Shown: positions 6,282 to 8,395 of the stretch, piece by piece
How the letters are laid out: each line of letters opens with the position of its first letter
How positions within the stretch are numbered: the first letter of the stretch is position 1
NCBI GenBank assembly: GCA_946545765.1
Contig: CAMNNS010000062.1
Location: forward strand, 1 to 8,395
Reading direction: 5' to 3'
Source of the DNA: an uncultured Bacteroidales bacterium
GTDB lineage: Bacteria; Bacteroidota; Bacteroidia; Bacteroidales; UBA932
Length of the DNA stretch: 8,395 nt
Program-made: the position numbers and the translations under genes
Notes under the pieces: generated by a model
Told to the model about the DNA's origin: nothing
The model's input: only the letters and a program-made list of their open reading frames with translations
The model's database searches: none

Positions 6282-6341
6282 TAAATTTTATCTTCAAAAA
6301 GATAAATAAAAAAAGTGATTTAATCCAAAAGATAAAATTTA
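6282..6341. repeat. 13-bp inverted repeat in the divergent intergenic region
   Basis: TAAATTTTATCTT (6282-6294) and AAGATAAAATTTA (6329-6341) are perfect reverse complements separated by 34 bp. A third partial arm, AAGATAAA (6299-6306), can pair with the left arm as an 8-bp hairpin with a 4-nt loop, competing with the long pairing. Neither strand has a T-run after the stems, so this is not a terminator. It lies between the candidate promoters of the lipoprotein and flippase genes and could be an operator. Confidence 0.6.
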
Positions 6342-6372
6342 ATATTATTCTCTTTTCGTCCAGATATATCAT

Positions 6373-6404
6373 TTTTGTAGAAATATAATTTTTGAATACC
6401 TTAG
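6373..6404 (+). promoter_or_regulatory. Candidate promoter for the flippase gene
   Basis: TTTG (6373-6376) is followed after exactly 20 nt by TACCTTAG (6397-6404), one mismatch from TAnnTTTG. This matches the Bacteroidota -33/-7 arrangement. Transcription would start near 6409, about 15 nt before the ATG at 6425, which supports that start over an upstream TTG at 6392. Confidence 0.45.
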
Positions 6405-6424
6405 CAGAGAAATTCAGATTTATA

Positions 6425-7906
6425 ATGGGGAATAATTTGAAGAATGATGCTATAAAGGGGGCAAGATGGGGAACAATAGAAAATTTCTCGTCTCTTGGGA
6501 TAACTTTTATTGTAGGTATTGTTCTTTCATGGTTGCTAACCCCTTATGAAACGGGGCTTATTGGTTCTCTCACAATATTTATCGCGATTTCTATCTCATT
6601 TATAGACAATGGTTTTTCTTCTGCAATTATAAGAAAAAGCAATCCGAGCCAAGAAGATTTAAGCACCGCCTTTATTAGCAATTTTTTAATTAGTATAATA
6701 TGCTTCTTAGTGCTCTATATATTTGCCCCATTGATTGGTGCCTATTTTAGAGAGAATCAACTTATTCCTATATTAAGAACTTTTAGTTTTGTCCTAATTA
6801 TTAATGCTATTTCTATTGTTCAAAGGGCTTTATTAGTTAAAAATCTACTTTTTAAAGAACTGACAATATGTACTTTAAGTAGCTCAATTTTAAGTGGATG
6901 CATAGGTGTATTTTTAGCATTTAAGGGCTTTGGAGTATGGAGTTTAGTTTGGCAACAAATATCCAAGCAGGCTGTAAATAGTATTATGTTGTGGATTATC
7001 GGGAAATGGAGATTTACATTCTGTTTTAAAATGGATAGTTTTAAAGAATTATTCTCTTATGGGAGTAAAATTTTGATTAGCGGTATATTAGATACTTTCT
7101 TTAAAAACTTATACTATCCTGTTATTGGTAGATACTTTTCTATCACAGATTTAGGACAATATACCAAAGCAGAACAATTTAGTAATGTAACCACAAATAA
7201 TTTATCACAGATTATACAAAGAGTAACTTTTCCTGTTTTATCAAAAGTCGCAAACTCTACAGAGAGGCTTAATAATGCCTTTAGGACAATGATAAAAACA
7301 ACAATACTAATATCCTCTATTTTATGTTTCTGGTTATCAGCAGTATCTATACCGTTTATCACAGGATTGATTGGAGAGAAGTGGTTAGATGCAGCTAAAC
7401 TTTTATCTATATTGAGTTATGGAGGAGTGTTTATTCCGCTTCACTATTTGAATCAGAATTTATTACAAATTATTGGAGATATGAAGCTCTATCTAAAGTT
7501 AGAGATTGTAAAGAAAGTAATTTTAACTATCTCAATAATAATTGGTTTGGTTTATGGATTAACTGTTCTAATGTGGGGTGCTGTTTTCTCTTCTGTGATT
7601 ACATATCTAATTTTTGCTTACTATGGCGGAAAAAGAAGTGGTTATTCAGTAATCAAACAAATATTAGATATTATCCCACCTATCTTAATTTCTTACTTAG
7701 GAACATTAATATGTGGAATAGCCTCTTATTACGCTATTTATTTGATTAAAAACTATACTAATATCCAATCAACATCAATTATCAATTTATCGGGTGTTGG
7801 GTTGGGTTCTCTACTTGGGATAGGACTTATCGTGCTGTTTTACACTATTTTCCCGAGAAAAGAGTGGCAAGAAGTCAAAAATTTAATAAACATATTCAAG
7901 AAATAA
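6425..7906 (+). CDS. Polysaccharide flippase, Wzx/WzxC type (MOP superfamily)
   Basis: Integral inner-membrane protein of 493 residues from the ATG at 6425. Such flippases move undecaprenyl-diphosphate-linked oligosaccharide units across the inner membrane for O-antigen, capsule or exopolysaccharide. The N-terminal KNDAIKGARWGTIENF and the following segment with LSWLLTPYETGLIGSLTIF, DNGFSSAIIRK and EDLSTAF are typical of the WzxC-like branch. Hydrophobic segments recur along the whole length in the usual 12-14 helix pattern, and the C-terminus ends in basic cytoplasmic residues (PRKEWQEVKNLINIFKK). The alternative TTG start at 6392 would add 11 residues, but it lies upstream of the likely transcription start and the family normally begins near MxxLKxxAIKG. 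No glycosyltransferase, polymerase or sugar-nucleotide gene lies beside it in the window, so its substrate is unknown. It is followed by a hairpin at 7938-7971. Confidence 0.9.
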   Translation: MGNNLKNDAIKGARWGTIENFSSLGITFIVGIVLSWLLTPYETGLIGSLTIFIAISISFIDNGFSSAIIRKSNPSQEDLSTAFISNFLISIICFLVLYIFAPLIGAYFRENQLIPILRTFSFVLIINAISIVQRALLVKNLLFKELTICTLSSSILSGCIGVFLAFKGFGVWSLVWQQISKQAVNSIMLWIIGKWRFTFCFKMDSFKELFSYGSKILISGILDTFFKNLYYPVIGRYFSITDLGQYTKAEQFSNVTTNNLSQIIQRVTFPVLSKVANSTERLNNAFRTMIKTTILISSILCFWLSAVSIPFITGLIGEKWLDAAKLLSILSYGGVFIPLHYLNQNLLQIIGDMKLYLKLEIVKKVILTISIIIGLVYGLTVLMWGAVFSSVITYLIFAYYGGKRSGYSVIKQILDIIPPILISYLGTLICGIASYYAIYLIKNYTNIQSTSIINLSGVGLGSLLGIGLIVLFYTIFPRKEWQEVKNLINIFKK

Positions 7907-7930
7907 ACATTTAATATTCAATCTTGATTT

Positions 7931-7971
7931 ATCAAAAAAAGGTCGCAGAACAAACCTAAACTGCGACCTTT
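7931..7971 (-). terminator. Strong intrinsic terminator, mainly minus strand
   Basis: A perfect 11-bp inverted repeat, AAAGGTCGCAG (7938-7948) and CTGCGACCTTT (7961-7971), has a 12-nt loop. On the minus strand the stem is followed directly by an unbroken T-run (seven T including the end of the stem), so it would efficiently end transcripts coming from uvrD or from the 8053 region. On the plus strand only TTTAATCTT follows, which could still help end the flippase transcript, 31 bp past its stop. It probably works in both directions. Confidence 0.8.
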
Positions 7972-7979
7972 AATCTTCG

Positions 7980-8017
7980 CTCTGTATATGTTTTGGAAAA
8001 CATTCAGAAATACAGAG
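7980..8017 (-). other. Bulged hairpin in the uvrD-flippase intergenic region
   Basis: CTCTGTAT (7980-7987) pairs perfectly with ATACAGAG (8010-8017). Inside it ATGTTT (7988-7993) pairs with AAACAT (7998-8003) around a TGGA tetraloop (7994-7997), leaving a 6-nt bulge (8004-8009) on one side. It stands 8 bp from the terminator stem, so a minus-strand transcript would carry two hairpins in a row ending in the T-run. It has no T-run of its own. It could be a 3' UTR element of uvrD or part of a small RNA. Confidence 0.5.
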
Positions 8018-8062
8018 TTACTTTAACCTAAACTTAAACTATGAAAAACTGTTGATTAGTTA

Positions 8063-8080
8063 TACAATTGTCGTGCCAAA
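8063..8080 (-). promoter_or_regulatory. Sigma-54-like promoter motif
   Basis: Read on the minus strand, TTTGGCACGACAATTGTA agrees with the -24/-12 consensus TGGCACG-N4-TTGCA except that the -12 GC is GT. The GG-to-GT spacing of 10 nt is right. A start about 12 nt downstream would fall near 8053 and produce an RNA of about 120 nt ending at the terminator. It begins 16 bp after the uvrD stop. No activator site or rpoN gene is visible, so chance resemblance is possible. Confidence 0.25.
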
Positions 8081-8096
8081 GTTTAAAATTGAAAGT

Positions 8097-8395
8097 TTAA
8101 TTGTCCAAAATTTTCATTTTAGCAAATTTAAGCATTAGCGTTTTCTCTCCCGATTGGAATTCCACAATAGCTTTCTTGCTCTCTGCCTCTCCCATCATAG
8201 CTTTTATCACACCTATCCCAAATCTCTCATGTTCTATCCTTTGCCCAACTTTCATATTTACAGGTGAATCGGGAATGAAATTATCTTTTCTTATTGGCTT
8301 GTACTCCCTTTGATCTTCTCTCCTATCTTCTCTCCTCACATTTCGCTCTGTAAAATTATATGCATGGACCAAATTTAGCGAAGTTCTCTCTTTTT
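8097..8395 (-). CDS. uvrD: UvrD/PcrA-type DNA helicase, C-terminal fragment
   Basis: Partial gene: the frame is open to the right edge and 98 residues plus the stop are visible. The end of the protein, VGQRIEHERFGIGVIKAM followed by AIVEFQSGEKTLMLKFAKMKIL, is the small Tudor-like C-terminal domain of UvrD/PcrA helicases (pattern G-x-x-V/I-x-H-x-x-F-G-x-G and F-x-x-x-G-x-K-x-L-x-L-x-F-A), which contacts RNA polymerase in characterised members. Before it lies a charged, probably disordered linker with RREDRREDQRE. The helicase motor motifs are outside the window. UvrD acts in nucleotide excision and mismatch repair. No in-window start is proposed, because codons upstream of the TTG at 8372 continue in frame to the edge. 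Transcription probably ends at the hairpin at 7971-7931. Confidence 0.75.
   Translation of the reverse strand, partial: KERTSLNLVHAYNFTERNVRREDRREDQREYKPIRKDNFIPDSPVNMKVGQRIEHERFGIGVIKAMMGEAESKKAIVEFQSGEKTLMLKFAKMKILDN
8313..8336 (-). repeat. 12-bp tandem repeat in the uvrD linker
   Basis: The unit ATCTTCTCTCCT (plus strand) occurs twice without a gap at 8313-8324 and 8325-8336. It is in frame and encodes RRED-RRED on the minus strand, followed by the related QREY. A change in copy number would lengthen or shorten the charged linker without a frameshift. Confidence 0.85.

Noticed and set aside
6392..6424. TTG start for the flippase 11 codons upstream of the ATG
   Set aside because: It lies upstream of the candidate transcription start, and the family's conserved N-terminus begins at the ATG at 6425.
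7114..7362. Minus-strand open frame of 82 codons inside the flippase gene
   Set aside because: It is antisense to membrane-segment codons of a convincing flippase.
8078..8100. Direct repeat AAAGTTTAA at 8078-8086 and 8092-8100
   Set aside because: Short and AT-rich, partly inside the uvrD stop region; no clear operator geometry.
8101..8313. Plus-strand open frame of 70 codons opposite uvrD
   Set aside because: It is opposite the conserved UvrD C-terminal domain, and its hydrophobic look comes from reading charged codons in reverse.
7976..8352. 11-bp direct repeat TTCGCTCTGTA at 7976-7986 and 8342-8352
   Set aside because: Several repeats of this length are expected by chance in a window of this size, so a sRNA-target or recombination reading is not supported.

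Overview
The window looks like chromosome from an AT-rich member of the Bacteroidota, most likely a Bacteroidales. The gene families point there: a DUF3822-like gene beside rsmD, nrnA followed by FKBP-type lipoproteins, several short lipoprotein signals ending in Cys, and a UvrD with the Bacteroidota-type C-terminus. Several gene starts are preceded by TAnnTTTG-like -7 boxes, the promoter form of that phylum. No tRNA, rRNA, CRISPR, transposase or phage gene was seen, so this is mostly ordinary chromosomal content with some unusual details.

Layout. (1) 1-1399, minus strand: a predicted single-pass membrane protein of loosely pilin-like architecture, a clear hairpin terminator, a short DUF3822-like protein that seems to lack the N-terminal third of its family, and the first 39 codons of rsmD running off the left edge. 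(2) 1504-5047, plus strand: a tightly packed probable operon of nrnA (DHH/DHHA1 phosphoesterase), a one-domain FKBP-like lipoprotein, a two-domain FKBP-like lipoprotein and a LysR-type regulator, with gaps of 12, 4 and 3 bp. (3) 5038-6225, minus strand: a lipoprotein resembling DUF4493 or the fimbrillin-associated families; its last codons overlap the end of lysR by 10 bp. (4) 6226-6424: a divergent intergenic region with a -7 box for the lipoprotein, a candidate promoter for the next gene and a 13-bp inverted repeat. (5) 6425-7906, plus strand: a Wzx/WzxC-type polysaccharide flippase standing alone. (6) 7907-8096: an intergenic region with a strong terminator hairpin, a second bulged hairpin and a sigma-54-like motif, all best read on the minus strand. 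(7) 8097-8395, minus strand: the C-terminal end of a UvrD/PcrA helicase, cut by the right edge.

How the parts fit. The central operon joins turnover of very short RNA and/or pAp (NrnA) to two cell-envelope proteins of FKBP fold and a transcription factor. The nrnA-FKBP pairing is familiar in the phylum; the LysR gene as fourth member is less expected. The flippase and the DUF4493-like lipoprotein both concern the cell surface, but no glycosyltransferase or pilin gene lies next to them. I do not see a complete new defence or biosynthetic system. The best leads are the shortened DUF3822 gene behind a terminator, the duplicated FKBP lipoprotein with one degenerate copy, and the small-RNA-like unit at about 7934-8053.
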